Source of the DNA: JBCCDY01 sp039030555
GTDB taxonomy: Bacteria > Bacteroidota > Bacteroidia > Cytophagales > Cyclobacteriaceae
Assembly: GCA_039030555.1 (NCBI GenBank)
Contig: JBCCDY010000003.1
Location: forward strand, 1-64,000
Reading direction: 5' to 3'
DNA: 64,000 bases
Below are positions 48,192 through 57,818 of this stretch, in pieces. A program made the position numbers and the translations under genes. Numbering within the stretch: the stretch's first letter is position 1; each line of letters opens with the position of its first letter. The notes under the pieces were generated by a model, which was given only the letters and a program-made list of their open reading frames with translations, did no database searches and was not told the origin of the DNA.

Positions 48192-49307
48192 ATGAAAAAA
48201 GCTCTTGTTTATACACTTATATCAGTTTTTGTTATTCTTCTATGCGAAGATGCCTTTTCCCAAAGAAGACGTGGAACTCGGCAGAAAAAGTATACATCCA
48301 GAGCTTTTAGGAAAAAACAAAGTAGAATTTCAAACTATTCAGGTGGAAGAACAGGGAACTTTGGTAGGCCGAATAAGTACTCATCTATTGGAGTATCGGT
48401 TAATGCATTTAACTACTTCGGAGATATAGCACCGGTTCCTGATCGATTTGCCTTAGATATATCATTTACACGCCCTGGATTTGGAGCTGTTTATAGTAAA
48501 CACTTATCATCTAGATTTGCGGTACGAGGTTCTTTGACTTGGGGAAGAATTTTTGCTGATGATCAAAGCGTATCTATTGATCGAGGAGACGGAGAAAATA
48601 GCCCTAGGGCAATAAGAAATATTGAGTTTCGAAATTCTATTATTGAATTAGGTATAACTGGTCAATTGTTTATTCTTCCGGAAGGAGTCACGTTTAACCC
48701 ATATATCATGGGAGGTGTAGGAATCATAAGACATAACCCACAGGGTCGTGTTCCTGAGTTTCAAAGAGCAGACAATGGTTTGGCAGGAGCACCATTTACT
48801 AATGCCGGAGAGTGGATTGATTTAGAACCTCTTGGTACGGAAGGCCAGTTTTTAGAAAGCGGACCAGCGCCTAATTCTTCCTCCTATAATCTAACCGAAA
48901 TTGTGATACCACTAGGAATAGGAGTTAAATATTATCTTTCCCAAAATCTCGATCTGGCTTTTGAAATTGGTTATAGGCACACATTCACTGACTATTTAGA
49001 TGATGTTAGTGGAGGTTACGCTAACTTTTATGATTTTGAAGATCCTTTGGCCAGAGCTTTATCAGACCCTTCTTACATAGTAGGAAACACAGAAGGCAAT
49101 GAAGTTGGATTTGTACAGACCGCGCGCTCCGACGGCCTCGGCAATGTAAACGTCGTACCGGGTTATGGAACAATCAGAGAGCCTGTTGTTTCAGGTGATC
49201 CGGGAAATATTAGAGGTAATCCAGACGATAATGATGTATATATCGTTACTTCCATACAGCTCACTTATGTATTGCCAGGAAGTACAAGAAGGGCTAAATT
49301 CAGATAA
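48192..49307 (+). CDS. DUF6089 outer-membrane beta-barrel protein, first copy
   Basis: A 371-residue protein with a signal peptide (about 1-22, cleaved near AFSQ) and a basic linker. A beta-barrel region of the DUF6089 family follows, starting VSVNAFNYFGDIAP (about 75). The typical repeat pattern includes GVKYYLSQNLDLAFEIGYRHTFTDYLDDVSGGYANF. It is in the classical place between nadK and uppS. The function is unknown, probably an outer-membrane protein. A second, shorter relative follows 18 nt downstream. Confidence 0.88.
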   Translation: MKKALVYTLISVFVILLCEDAFSQRRRGTRQKKYTSRAFRKKQSRISNYSGGRTGNFGRPNKYSSIGVSVNAFNYFGDIAPVPDRFALDISFTRPGFGAVYSKHLSSRFAVRGSLTWGRIFADDQSVSIDRGDGENSPRAIRNIEFRNSIIELGITGQLFILPEGVTFNPYIMGGVGIIRHNPQGRVPEFQRADNGLAGAPFTNAGEWIDLEPLGTEGQFLESGPAPNSSSYNLTEIVIPLGIGVKYYLSQNLDLAFEIGYRHTFTDYLDDVSGGYANFYDFEDPLARALSDPSYIVGNTEGNEVGFVQTARSDGLGNVNVVPGYGTIREPVVSGDPGNIRGNPDDNDVYIVTSIQLTYVLPGSTRRAKFR

Positions 49308-49325
49308 CAAATAACACTAAGCTAC

Positions 49326-50012
49326 TTGAAGTCAACCCTTCAAATTTTTTGCGTACTCATATTAGTAATTCTTTTTTCTTTTTCTGCAAAAGCACAGTTT
49401 AAGGAGCTTGGGATAGGAGTAGGAGCCTTCAATTACACTGGCGATTTAGTAAGAGGTTATGATTTTTCGTTTAACAGACCAGCTGTTCATATTTTTTACC
49501 GAAGGAACACCAGAGATCATGTAAGTTTCCGCTATGAAATTGCTGGGGGACAATTGGCAGGAAATGATGATGACCCAATAGACGCCTTGGCCATAGAAAG
49601 AAATGCATCATTTGATATTTTTATACTTGAAGGTTCAGCAAGCTTTGAATATAATTTTCTCGACTTTAGAAAAGAAGGTGCTGTTGTAGACTTCACTCCT
49701 TATTTTACTGGAGGGATTGGAGTAATGAGAATGTTTGATGTTGGGGAAAGAAATGGAGATTTTGACCTTACTCAACCCTTTATTCCTTTTGGGGTCGGAA
49801 TAAAAAGAGCATTCAGTAATAACATAAATGTGGATTTTCGCTTTACAGCAAGAAAAGTATTTACAGATTACCTGGATAATGTTTCAGGGGGAGATGTAAG
49901 GTTTAAAGATTTCAACTTTGGTAATGATAATGATAGTGATTGGTACTATCATGTAGGTATAAGTATATCTTATGTATTCTATACTCTACCGTGCCCCTTT
50001 CCATATTTTTGA
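49326..50012 (+). CDS. DUF6089 outer-membrane beta-barrel protein, second copy
   Basis: A 228-residue protein with a TTG start, a signal peptide (ending SAKAQ) and the same fold as the previous gene. ELGIGVGAFNYTGDLVRGYDF and VFTDYLDNVSGGDVRF match its conserved positions. It lacks the basic linker and the long loops of the first copy. A tandem pair of DUF6089 genes before uppS is seen in many Bacteroidota and fits the gene order here. The role is unknown. Confidence 0.85.
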   Translation: MKSTLQIFCVLILVILFSFSAKAQFKELGIGVGAFNYTGDLVRGYDFSFNRPAVHIFYRRNTRDHVSFRYEIAGGQLAGNDDDPIDALAIERNASFDIFILEGSASFEYNFLDFRKEGAVVDFTPYFTGGIGVMRMFDVGERNGDFDLTQPFIPFGVGIKRAFSNNINVDFRFTARKVFTDYLDNVSGGDVRFKDFNFGNDNDSDWYYHVGISISYVFYTLPCPFPYF

Positions 50013-50069
50013 TTTAATATGTCCCGATCAAAGGTTTTTTGTACCTTGCAGGCTGTTTGAGGAACTGCG

Positions 50070-50822
50070 ATGATAGATTCACTGGATAAAGCTAAAATTC
50101 CAAAGCACATAGCCATAATAATGGATGGCAATGGCAGGTGGGCCAAGAAAAAAGGTGCTGCCAGAATTTTTGGTCATAATAATGCTATAGAGTCAGTTCG
50201 TTCAACGGTCGAAACATGTGCAGAACTTGATGTAAAGTACCTGACCTTATATGCGTTTTCTACCGAAAATTGGTCAAGGCCTAAATTAGAGGTTGATGCA
50301 TTAATGAAATTACTGGTTAGAACACTTAGGAATGAAATAGAAGAGCTAAATAAGAATAATGTTAAACTTACTTCTATAGGCAATACTACTAATTTACCGA
50401 CAGCATGCTACAATGAATTAGTTGAAGCACAACAAGCTACGGAAAATAATAAGGGATTAAATGTCGTTCTTGCTTTGAACTATAGCGGAAGGCATGAAAT
50501 TACGGATGCAGTTAAGAAAATAGCTAATGAGGTTAAAGAAGGAAAAATTACAACTCAAGACATTAGCACTGATTTGTTTTCAAATTATCTCTATACTAAA
50601 GACATAACTGATCCGGAATTGATGATAAGGACTAGTGGGGAACGTAGATTGAGTAATTTTCTTTTGTGGCAATTGGCTTATACGGAATTGTATGTTACCC
50701 CTGTTTTATGGCCCGATTTTAGAAAAGAACATTTAATTGAAGCTATCAAAGACTTTCAGAAACGTGAGCGGCGTTTTGGAAAAACTAGTGAACAACTCAA
50801 AAAAGAGTTAGTCAATGGTTAG
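50070..50822 (+). CDS. uppS: Undecaprenyl-diphosphate synthase (isoprenyl transferase)
   Basis: A 250-residue cis-prenyltransferase that makes the lipid carrier for peptidoglycan and O-antigen. The catalytic Asp is in IIMDGNGRWAKKK (about 17-29). The family motifs LTLYAFSTENWSRP and RTSGERRLSNFLLWQLAYTELY are complete. It overlaps bamA by 8 nt. The order uppS-bamA-ompH-ompH links lipid-carrier synthesis to outer-membrane protein assembly. A -7-like TACCTTGC at 50042 has no fitting -33 and is not listed as a promoter. Confidence 0.97.
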   Translation: MIDSLDKAKIPKHIAIIMDGNGRWAKKKGAARIFGHNNAIESVRSTVETCAELDVKYLTLYAFSTENWSRPKLEVDALMKLLVRTLRNEIEELNKNNVKLTSIGNTTNLPTACYNELVEAQQATENNKGLNVVLALNYSGRHEITDAVKKIANEVKEGKITTQDISTDLFSNYLYTKDITDPELMIRTSGERRLSNFLLWQLAYTELYVTPVLWPDFRKEHLIEAIKDFQKRERRFGKTSEQLKKELVNG

Positions 50823-53583
50823 GAATATCATTTTAACATCATTCATTTTTTTTACCAGTGCTTGTGTTTTTTCTCAAGTAAGATTTGGTGGAAACTTCAG
50901 TTCACAACCCAAGCCAGTAACAGAGTTAAATTATGCCCAGCCAACGGAGTATGAAATTGAAAAAATTGAAGTAAGAGGTTCGGAGTTCTTAGATGAAAAT
51001 GCTTTGATATCACTATCCGGATTAAAAGTGGGCGACAGAATAAGAATTCCGGGAGATGACATTACGAATGCAATTCGAAAGTTATGGAAACAGGGCATCA
51101 TAGGTGATGTGTCCATTTCTATAACTTCAATAAATGTTGGAAAAGTAAGTCTTGCGATTGATTTAAAAGAAAGACCTAGGCTGTCTAAAATTTATTTTGA
51201 TGGCGTTAATAGAACCCAATCTTCTGATTTAAGCGATGAGGTAGACTTAATAAGAGGAAGGGTACTCACAGACGCTATCATAAAAAATACAGAGCTTGCT
51301 GTAAAGAAATATTTTACTGAAAAAGGTTTCTTAAATGCTGACGTACAAGTACAACAAACAAAAGATACTGTTCTTTCAAATAGCGTTCAGCTCAAGATCA
51401 CTGTAGATAAGAAAAGTAAAATAAAGATAAATCGTATCCGGTTTTTTGGTAATGAGGCTTTTACGGATGTAAAGCTTAGAAAGAAGTTAAAGTCCACTGG
51501 GGAAAAGCCAAGATTTGGGGTTTTCAGAGAAGCATTTAATGGATTAGTTGGGCTAGCTAAAAAAAGTAACCGACAAGAGTTAGCAGAATGGGATAGGGAT
51601 GTGTCTGGTACAGATATTAAAAAGTTCCTGAATAAGAACGTTAAACTCAACATATTCAAATCATCAAAATTTGATCGTACTGGCTATAAAGAAGACAAAG
51701 CAAACTTGATTGCTTTCTATAACTCCAAAGGATATAGAGATGCTGAGATCGTTAATGATACTATTTTCGATCACGATCGAAAAACGATTAATATTGATAT
51801 TACGGTTGATGAAGGGAAGAAGTATTATTTCAGGGATATAATATGGAGTGGTAATTTCGTTCATTCCGATTCTACGCTCAGCAAAATACTTGGTATAAAG
51901 CAAGGAGATGTCTATGATCTGGAATCATTAGATAAGAGGCTTAATTTTAATCCAACAGGTGCAGATGTTTCTTCATTATACCTAGACAATGGATATTTAG
52001 GTTTCAATATTCAGCCTATAGAGGTTAGGATTGATGAAGACTCCATTGATGTAGAAATGAGGATTTTTGAAGGGGGTATCTACACAATTAATAATGTAAT
52101 CATTACAGGGAACGATAGAACAAGTGATCATGTAATTAGGCGTGAGATTAGAACATTGCCAGGCGAAAAATTCAACCGCTCATTATTAATTCGAACCAAT
52201 CGAGAGCTAGCCCAACTAGGTTATTTCAACCCAGAAACTATTGGGATAAATCCGGTACCTAATCCTACTGACAATACCGTCGACATCGAATATGCATTAG
52301 AAGAAAAACCTAGTGATCAAATAGAGCTTTCAGGTGGTTTTGGAGGTCAGTTGGGCTTTGTTGGTACGGTAGGGCTCGTATTTAATAATTTCTCCATCAG
52401 AAATATTCCTAACTTTGATAACTGGAGGCCTCTCCCGGTGGGCGACGGACAAAAACTAGCCGTCCGAGTTCAGGCTAATGGTAGAGTGTTCCAGAACTAT
52501 TCACTTTCTTTTTCTGAACCATGGTTAGGAGGTAAAAAACCTAATAACTTTTCAGTGAATCTTTCAAGGTCTGTAAATCGTACCCGTAATATTGATTTTA
52601 GCACTGGAATTGCTCTAGGTCCTGATGGACAACCGACTTTAGATGCTGAGGGCAATCCAATTCAACTAAGAGGGAATGAATTTAATGGCTCTTTGAGTTT
52701 AACAAGTGTAACCGTTGGTTTAGGACGTAGAATTCGCTGGCCGGATGATTTTTTCACGCTAAGTAATTCTGTTTCTTATACAAGATATAGATTGGATAAC
52801 TTTGCTAATGCAAATAACTCTGTTGGATTCACAACTGGAACAGCTAATAGTGTTGTTTTTAATACAACATTGGCGAGAAATAACATTGATCAACCGCTTT
52901 ACCCAAGGTCAGGTTCTTCTATCGCCCTTAGCTTAAGCCTGACACCGCCTTATTCCCTTTTTACTGACCGGGATTTCTCGCAGGTGTCGAACTCGGAACG
53001 ATTTGAATTCATTGAGTATCATAAATGGACTTTTGATGCTAAATACTATTTAAACTTAGTTGGTAAGTTGGTATTGGAATCGAGAGCACATCTTGGTTTT
53101 ATAGGATCATACGGAAGCAGTATAGGTAGTTCCCCATTCGAGAGATTTATTTTGGGAGGTAGTGGGCTTGCAGGCCAAAACAACTTCTTATTAGGAACGG
53201 ATATTGTAAGTCTCCGTGGATATGATGATAATTCGATCTCACCTCGTGAGACATTGGTCGACCCGGTTACTGGAAATCAAAACTTTATTAACGGAGGGGT
53301 AGCGTTCAGTAAATTTGTTGCGGAACTGAGATATCCCATTTCACTTAATCCTTCTGCTACTATTTATGTCCACGCCTTTGCTGAAGGGGGTAATACTTGG
53401 AACGATTTTGGACAATTTAATCCAAGGTCTGTATTTAAATCAGTTGGGTTTGGGGCAAGAATATTTATGCCTGCATTTGGTCTGATTGGTATTGATTGGG
53501 GGCAAGCTTTGGATACAACAATAGATGGTATTACACCTAATCAACAAGTTTTCCAGTTTACAATAGGCCAACAATTAAGGTAA
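50815..53583 (+). CDS. bamA: Outer membrane protein assembly factor BamA
   Basis: A 922-residue Omp85-family protein that inserts beta-barrel proteins into the outer membrane. A signal peptide (about 1-21, VFSQ) is followed by five POTRA-type repeats (about 45-490), each with the beta-alpha-alpha-beta pattern, and a 16-strand barrel from about 500. An insertion of about 50 residues in the third repeat (RFGVFREAFNGLVGLAKKSN) is common in Bacteroidota. The barrel end FTIGQQLR has the expected C-terminal strand. It is coupled to uppS (8-nt overlap) and overlaps ompH by 1 nt. Confidence 0.96.
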   Translation: MVRNIILTSFIFFTSACVFSQVRFGGNFSSQPKPVTELNYAQPTEYEIEKIEVRGSEFLDENALISLSGLKVGDRIRIPGDDITNAIRKLWKQGIIGDVSISITSINVGKVSLAIDLKERPRLSKIYFDGVNRTQSSDLSDEVDLIRGRVLTDAIIKNTELAVKKYFTEKGFLNADVQVQQTKDTVLSNSVQLKITVDKKSKIKINRIRFFGNEAFTDVKLRKKLKSTGEKPRFGVFREAFNGLVGLAKKSNRQELAEWDRDVSGTDIKKFLNKNVKLNIFKSSKFDRTGYKEDKANLIAFYNSKGYRDAEIVNDTIFDHDRKTINIDITVDEGKKYYFRDIIWSGNFVHSDSTLSKILGIKQGDVYDLESLDKRLNFNPTGADVSSLYLDNGYLGFNIQPIEVRIDEDSIDVEMRIFEGGIYTINNVIITGNDRTSDHVIRREIRTLPGEKFNRSLLIRTNRELAQLGYFNPETIGINPVPNPTDNTVDIEYALEEKPSDQIELSGGFGGQLGFVGTVGLVFNNFSIRNIPNFDNWRPLPVGDGQKLAVRVQANGRVFQNYSLSFSEPWLGGKKPNNFSVNLSRSVNRTRNIDFSTGIALGPDGQPTLDAEGNPIQLRGNEFNGSLSLTSVTVGLGRRIRWPDDFFTLSNSVSYTRYRLDNFANANNSVGFTTGTANSVVFNTTLARNNIDQPLYPRSGSSIALSLSLTPPYSLFTDRDFSQVSNSERFEFIEYHKWTFDAKYYLNLVGKLVLESRAHLGFIGSYGSSIGSSPFERFILGGSGLAGQNNFLLGTDIVSLRGYDDNSISPRETLVDPVTGNQNFINGGVAFSKFVAELRYPISLNPSATIYVHAFAEGGNTWNDFGQFNPRSVFKSVGFGARIFMPAFGLIGIDWGQALDTTIDGITPNQQVFQFTIGQQLR

Positions 53584-54125
53584 TGTCAATTTCACAAAAA
53601 TTATTTTTGGTATCGCTATTGCTTATGCTAGTAAGTAATGATTTAAAGGCACAAAAATTTGGTTATGTAAATACGGATTTCATTCTTAATAAAATGCCTG
53701 AGTATAAAGAGGCCACATCAGAGATAAATAATTTATCATCCAAATGGCAAAGCGAGATACAGGAGCTTTATAAAGAAATAGAAAGTTTATATAACGATTT
53801 ACAAGCCGAAGAAGTACTTTTGACCGAAGAAATGAAGCAGGAAAGGCTTACGGAAATTGAAAGCAGAGAACTTGAGGTTAAAGAGTACCATAAAAAGGTT
53901 TTCGGTTTTGAAGGTTTATTCTTTTTAAAGAAAAAAGAACTGGTTAAGCCTGTCCAAGATCAAGTATTTGAAGCCGTTGAAAAAGTAGCAAAAGAGCAAC
54001 GACTGCAAATTGTATTTGATAAATCTGGTGATTTGGTTATGATCTATACCGATCCAATTCATGATTATACAGATTTTGTATTAGAAGAATTAGGTCTGGG
54101 AGACCCTAATGATGTAATAAAATAA
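53583..54125 (+). CDS. OmpH/Skp-family periplasmic chaperone, first copy
   Basis: A 180-residue protein with a signal peptide (about 1-23, SNDLKAQ), then a strand (KFGYVNTDFIL) and a long coiled-coil pair of helices (about 40-130), the Skp/OmpH form. Such proteins hold unfolded outer-membrane proteins on their way to BamA. The gene overlaps bamA by 1 nt (TAATG), so it is co-translated. The second OmpH gene starts 17 nt after it. The two share the NTDYIL-type start but diverge elsewhere. Confidence 0.93.
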   Translation: MSISQKLFLVSLLLMLVSNDLKAQKFGYVNTDFILNKMPEYKEATSEINNLSSKWQSEIQELYKEIESLYNDLQAEEVLLTEEMKQERLTEIESRELEVKEYHKKVFGFEGLFFLKKKELVKPVQDQVFEAVEKVAKEQRLQIVFDKSGDLVMIYTDPIHDYTDFVLEELGLGDPNDVIK

Positions 54126-54142
54126 GTTTAAGAAAAGTAAAA

Positions 54143-54691
54143 ATGAAAAAGAGAGTTCTACTATTTGTTTTAGTTGGTTTGTTGTGTGCATATAATGGAA
54201 ATGCGCAAGAAAAAGCCCTAAAAATAGGTTACACCAACGTAGATTATATATTAAGCTTAATGCCTGAAGCAAAAGCGATTGAGTCAGATTATAAATCTTA
54301 TGAGGCTCAGCTTCAAAAGCAGCTTCAATCAAAAATTGAAGAGTTTCAAACAAAAGCGGCAGCCTTTGAGAGAGAAGCGGGTTCTATGACTGAAGTTATC
54401 AGGGCAGACAAGCAGAATGAGCTTCAAACTTTGCAACAGTCTATCCAAAAATTCCAAAGAGAAGCTGAAATTTCACTTCAGAATAAGCAAGTTGAATTAT
54501 TTCAACCTGCTTATAAGAAAATTACGGATGCTATATCTGACATAGCAGAGGAGAATGGATACACCCATGTGTTTAGTGATAACGCGAGTGGACTACAGGT
54601 ATTATTGTATGCTACTCCTGAGGATGATGTATCTAACTTGGTCTTAAAAAAATTAGGTATTGATCCTCCTGTTGCGAACGGTGGAAATTAA
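54143..54691 (+). CDS. OmpH/Skp-family periplasmic chaperone, second copy
   Basis: A 182-residue protein with a signal peptide (about 1-21, NGNAQ), the GYTNVDYILSLMPEAKAIES start typical of the family, and a coiled coil with many Gln and Glu (about 45-120). It is a paralogue of the preceding gene. Two tandem OmpH genes after bamA is a fixed arrangement in Bacteroidota. It closes the nadK-bamA-ompH run; a terminator follows at 54716. Confidence 0.93.
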   Translation: MKKRVLLFVLVGLLCAYNGNAQEKALKIGYTNVDYILSLMPEAKAIESDYKSYEAQLQKQLQSKIEEFQTKAAAFEREAGSMTEVIRADKQNELQTLQQSIQKFQREAEISLQNKQVELFQPAYKKITDAISDIAEENGYTHVFSDNASGLQVLLYATPEDDVSNLVLKKLGIDPPVANGGN

Positions 54692-54715
54692 TTGATTCTT
54701 ATTAAGAAACAGATG

Positions 54716-54748
54716 AAAGCCATTGCTCATTTGAGTAATGGCTTTTTT
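54716..54748 (+). terminator. Terminator after the ompH pair
   Basis: AAAGCCATTGCTCA (54716-54729) pairs with TGAGTAATGGCTTT (54732-54745, one G-T pair), 2-nt loop, followed by TTT. It lies 25 nt after the second ompH stop and 12 nt before the next gene. Confidence 0.8.
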
Positions 54749-54760
54749 ATTTTACGATAA

Positions 54761-55633
54761 ATGAGAGCAAAAATAGTAGCACCAGCTAAACAGGTCGACA
54801 GGAAAACAATACAAGAATTCATAAAGTATTTTAGTCTGAATGAAATTGAATGTGAGCTAGGTGAAAATCTATTTTCTAGCTCTCATTATTTTTCAGCATC
54901 AGATGACCAGAGGACTACTGATCTTCAAAAAGCTTTAGATTCTGATGAAATCGATGTTATTTTTTGTGCCAGAGGAGGGTATGGAACATCCAGAATTATA
55001 GATGATCTCGACTTCTCTAAGTTCGTATTAAATCCCAAACTTATCGTAGGATTTAGTGATATAACCGTTTTACTTAATCATGCTTCCAATCTTGGATTTC
55101 CTTCTGTTCATGCTTCGGTAGGAGGTATATTTGATGCTTCCAATAAAGTAAAAATGAGCTCTTTTTTTGATCTCATGGAGATACTAAAGGGGGGAAATTG
55201 TAAAATGGAAGCTAGTAAGAATGAAAGGAATAGATCTGGTAAGGCTTCGGCTGAGGTAGTGGGAGGAAATTTATCTTTACTTTCTCATATAGTCGGAACA
55301 CCATCAGCCATACATGATCGTGAGATAATTTTAGCAATAGAGGAAGTAGATGAGTATTTATATGCCATTGACCGAATGTTTGTACAACTTAAAAGATCAG
55401 GGATATTTAACTTGGTGAAAGGAGTTATCATTGGTCATTTCTCTCTTATTAAGGATGGAAATCCTTCTTTCGGGTCACTTGTAGAAGATATCGTATTAGA
55501 GCACACTCCTTCTCATGTTCCTGTTGGTTTTAATTTCCCATTTGGTCATAAGGATGAGAATAAGCCGTTTTTTATTGGTAAAAAGGCAGAACTAAACGTA
55601 AGTCGGTCAGGCTCTTCTTTAGTTTATTTATAA
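54761..55633 (+). CDS. LD-carboxypeptidase (S66 family)
   Basis: A 290-residue serine peptidase of the LdcA family, which cuts the L-Lys/Dap-D-Ala bond of the peptidoglycan tetrapeptide in recycling. CARGGYGTSRIIDD (about 68-81) is the family motif. The nucleophile Ser is in GFSDITVLLN (about 100), the Glu in AIEEVDEYLY (about 190) and the His in PFGHKDENKP (about 268). It has no signal peptide, as expected for a cytoplasmic recycling enzyme. A terminator precedes it, so it is separately expressed from the ompH run. Its end overlaps the convergent chrA by 6 nt. Confidence 0.92.
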   Translation: MRAKIVAPAKQVDRKTIQEFIKYFSLNEIECELGENLFSSSHYFSASDDQRTTDLQKALDSDEIDVIFCARGGYGTSRIIDDLDFSKFVLNPKLIVGFSDITVLLNHASNLGFPSVHASVGGIFDASNKVKMSSFFDLMEILKGGNCKMEASKNERNRSGKASAEVVGGNLSLLSHIVGTPSAIHDREIILAIEEVDEYLYAIDRMFVQLKRSGIFNLVKGVIIGHFSLIKDGNPSFGSLVEDIVLEHTPSHVPVGFNFPFGHKDENKPFFIGKKAELNVSRSGSSLVYL

Positions 55634-56800
55634 AACAAAGCCTGCAATTAGACCTACGGCAATAATAGCTGGAGAAGGAATTTTAGTAAAGTACAATAGG
55701 GCAAAGGTTATTATCATCAAGATGTAATTGATAGCAGAGTCATCTAATGGTTTAAACATCAAAAAAGCTGCTGCTATTACCATTCCGGAACTTGCTGCAT
55801 TAATGCCCTCAATTGAAGCTTTAACAACCCTATATTTTTTTAACTCATTCCAAAAACGGATAACGAAGAATATCAAAAAAGTGCCTGGAAGAAATATTCC
55901 TAGAGCGGCAACTAGTGCACCAATAATTTCACCTCCAATACCAAAGGATTTCATGCTTAAAGCGCCAATGTATGATGAAAAAGAAAATACAGGTCCTGGA
56001 ATAGATTGTACCAAAGCGTATCCCGATAGAAATTCTGTGCCACTTAAATAAGCTTTGAATTCTACAAACTCGGTATAAAGTAATGGGATTAATACTTGTC
56101 CTCCACCAAAGATTAAGCTTCCATTTCTATAAAAATTTTCAAATAGCCTAACAGGGAGTGACTGAGTCAATCCACCGAGTGAAGCTGCTCCAATAAATAC
56201 AATAGCCCAAAGAACGAAATTACTCCAGCTTATTTTAATTCCCGCTTTATCTTCTTGTTCTAAGGCCTTATACTTTCTGCTGGTGGCTAGACCACTTAAA
56301 ATAAGGATAACCGGAAATAGGAAAGGTGATTTTATATGATATGCTAGAAATGCTGAAACGATCATTAGCGCAACGCCCTCAGAAGTTGTGACTACTTTTT
56401 GACTGATTTTTACAGCAGCATGAGCTACAAATGCAACGGCCATTGGCTGGATAAAACGTGTAAAAGAAAGATCTATATTATTACGGTTTAAAGTAGAAAT
56501 TACCAAAGCGGCACTTGTCATAAGTGTGATGGCTGGAAGCATCCATATCAGTAATGTAAGGTAAGCGAGATTGGCTTTCCCAATTCTAAAACCTATAGCC
56601 GTTATTGTTTGTGTAGAGGTTGGCCCCGGCAGTATTTGACATAAGGCATGCAACTCTATCAATTCTGATTCGGTAAGATACCCTCTTTTGTTTACCAAGA
56701 GGTCAAGAAACATGGCCATGTGGGCCTGAGGGCCACCGAATGCGGTTATAGACAGATAAAAAACATCCCTCAAAAAAATAATGTTTCTAACCCTTCTCAA
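55628..56800 (-). CDS. Chromate transporter family protein (two-domain ChrA type)
   Basis: A 390-residue membrane protein with two copies of the chromate-transport domain: the first from residue 10 (RDVFYLSITAFGGPQAHMAM, about 11-30) and the second from about 225 (GSLIFGGGQVLIPLLYTEFV). About ten membrane segments are present, with ILPGPTSTQTITAIG and QSIPGPVFSFSSYIGAL as the paired PGP motifs. It is thought to export chromate, but a role with sulfate or other anions is also possible. It is not accompanied by chromate-resistance genes. Its end overlaps the convergent peptidase by 6 nt. Confidence 0.9.
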   Translation of the reverse strand: MRRVRNIIFLRDVFYLSITAFGGPQAHMAMFLDLLVNKRGYLTESELIELHALCQILPGPTSTQTITAIGFRIGKANLAYLTLLIWMLPAITLMTSAALVISTLNRNNIDLSFTRFIQPMAVAFVAHAAVKISQKVVTTSEGVALMIVSAFLAYHIKSPFLFPVILILSGLATSRKYKALEQEDKAGIKISWSNFVLWAIVFIGAASLGGLTQSLPVRLFENFYRNGSLIFGGGQVLIPLLYTEFVEFKAYLSGTEFLSGYALVQSIPGPVFSFSSYIGALSMKSFGIGGEIIGALVAALGIFLPGTFLIFFVIRFWNELKKYRVVKASIEGINAASSGMVIAAAFLMFKPLDDSAINYILMIITFALLYFTKIPSPAIIAVGLIAGFVL

Positions 56801-56815
56801 CAGGATTTTTGATTA

Positions 56816-57784
56816 TTATTTCTTAAGCCCAATTTCTGCTAATCTTTCATGGAGGAATTCACCCGCGGTCATATTGTAATATCTTTTTGGCTTTTCTTTA
56901 GAAACACAACTATCCAAACATGTCAGATCCATTTCTGATCTAGGGTGCATAAAAAATGGTACTGAATACCTCGAAGTATTCATTAATTCTCTTGGGGGAT
57001 TTACTACTCTGTGAATTGTTGATTTCAATTTATCATTCGTTAATCGAGCAAGCATATCTCCCACGTTCACAATGATTTGCTCCGGTAACGCAGTAATAGG
57101 TATCCATTTGTTATCCCTCCTCAGTACTTGAAGGCCATCCGCGCTCGCGCCCATTAAAAGTGTAATAAGGTTAATGTCGCCATGTTCTGCAGCTCTGACG
57201 GCATCATTAGGAACCTCATCAGGATTTTCGATCGGAAAATAATGTATTGGTCTCAGAATACTGTTTCCGTTTCTGACCTTGTCTTCAAAGTAATCTTCTT
57301 CCAAACCTAAATAAAGTGCTATAGCCTTAAGCATTAGATTAGCTGTATTTTCAAGTGTGGTATAGACTTCGAGAGTTGTACTTTTGAACTCTTCAATTTC
57401 GCCTGGCCAAATATTATCAGGGTATTCTTCTGCCAATTCGTCATCCGAATTCGGTTGGCCTATATGATAGAATTCTTTAAGGTCGCCTGTATTTCTACCT
57501 TTAGCGTGTTCCTTACCTTTTCCAATATATCCTCTTTGCCCGAAAAGCTCAGGTTTTTCGTACCTTTCTTTAGTATTATCAGGCAAATCGAAGAATTCTT
57601 TGATACTACTGTATAGCTCTTTGGTTAGTTGGTTGGATAGGCCGTGGTTCTTTATGGCAACAAAACCAATGTTGTTAAATGCTTCACCAAGTTTTTCAAC
57701 AAAAGTGCGTTTTTGATTTTCCGTTCCACTTCTAAACTCTTCTAAATCCAGTGAAGGGATTTCATCATACAGAATTGTGCTCAT
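56816..57784 (-). CDS. Isopenicillin-N-synthase-like 2-oxoglutarate/Fe(II) dioxygenase
   Basis: A 322-residue oxygenase of the IPNS-like fold. The iron ligands are in AAEHGDINLITLL (His and Asp, about 190-193) and TIHRVVNPP (His near 253), and the 2-oxoglutarate-binding Arg is in RYSVPFFMHP (about 270). The N-terminal domain motif is NNIGFVAIKNHGL. The family includes plant hormone and antibiotic enzymes, but bacterial members mostly have unknown substrates. It is 15 nt from chrA, so they may share a transcript; no antibiotic cluster is near, so penicillin synthesis is not implied. Confidence 0.87.
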   Translation of the reverse strand: MSTILYDEIPSLDLEEFRSGTENQKRTFVEKLGEAFNNIGFVAIKNHGLSNQLTKELYSSIKEFFDLPDNTKERYEKPELFGQRGYIGKGKEHAKGRNTGDLKEFYHIGQPNSDDELAEEYPDNIWPGEIEEFKSTTLEVYTTLENTANLMLKAIALYLGLEEDYFEDKVRNGNSILRPIHYFPIENPDEVPNDAVRAAEHGDINLITLLMGASADGLQVLRRDNKWIPITALPEQIIVNVGDMLARLTNDKLKSTIHRVVNPPRELMNTSRYSVPFFMHPRSEMDLTCLDSCVSKEKPKRYYNMTAGEFLHERLAEIGLKK

Positions 57785-57818
57785 GCTGTATCCGTTGCAT
57801 AATTATTAAAATAAGATA

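Noticed and set aside
56816..57784. Beta-lactam biosynthesis from the IPNS-like gene
   Set aside because: No ACV synthetase or other biosynthesis gene is near; the fold is shared by many dioxygenases.
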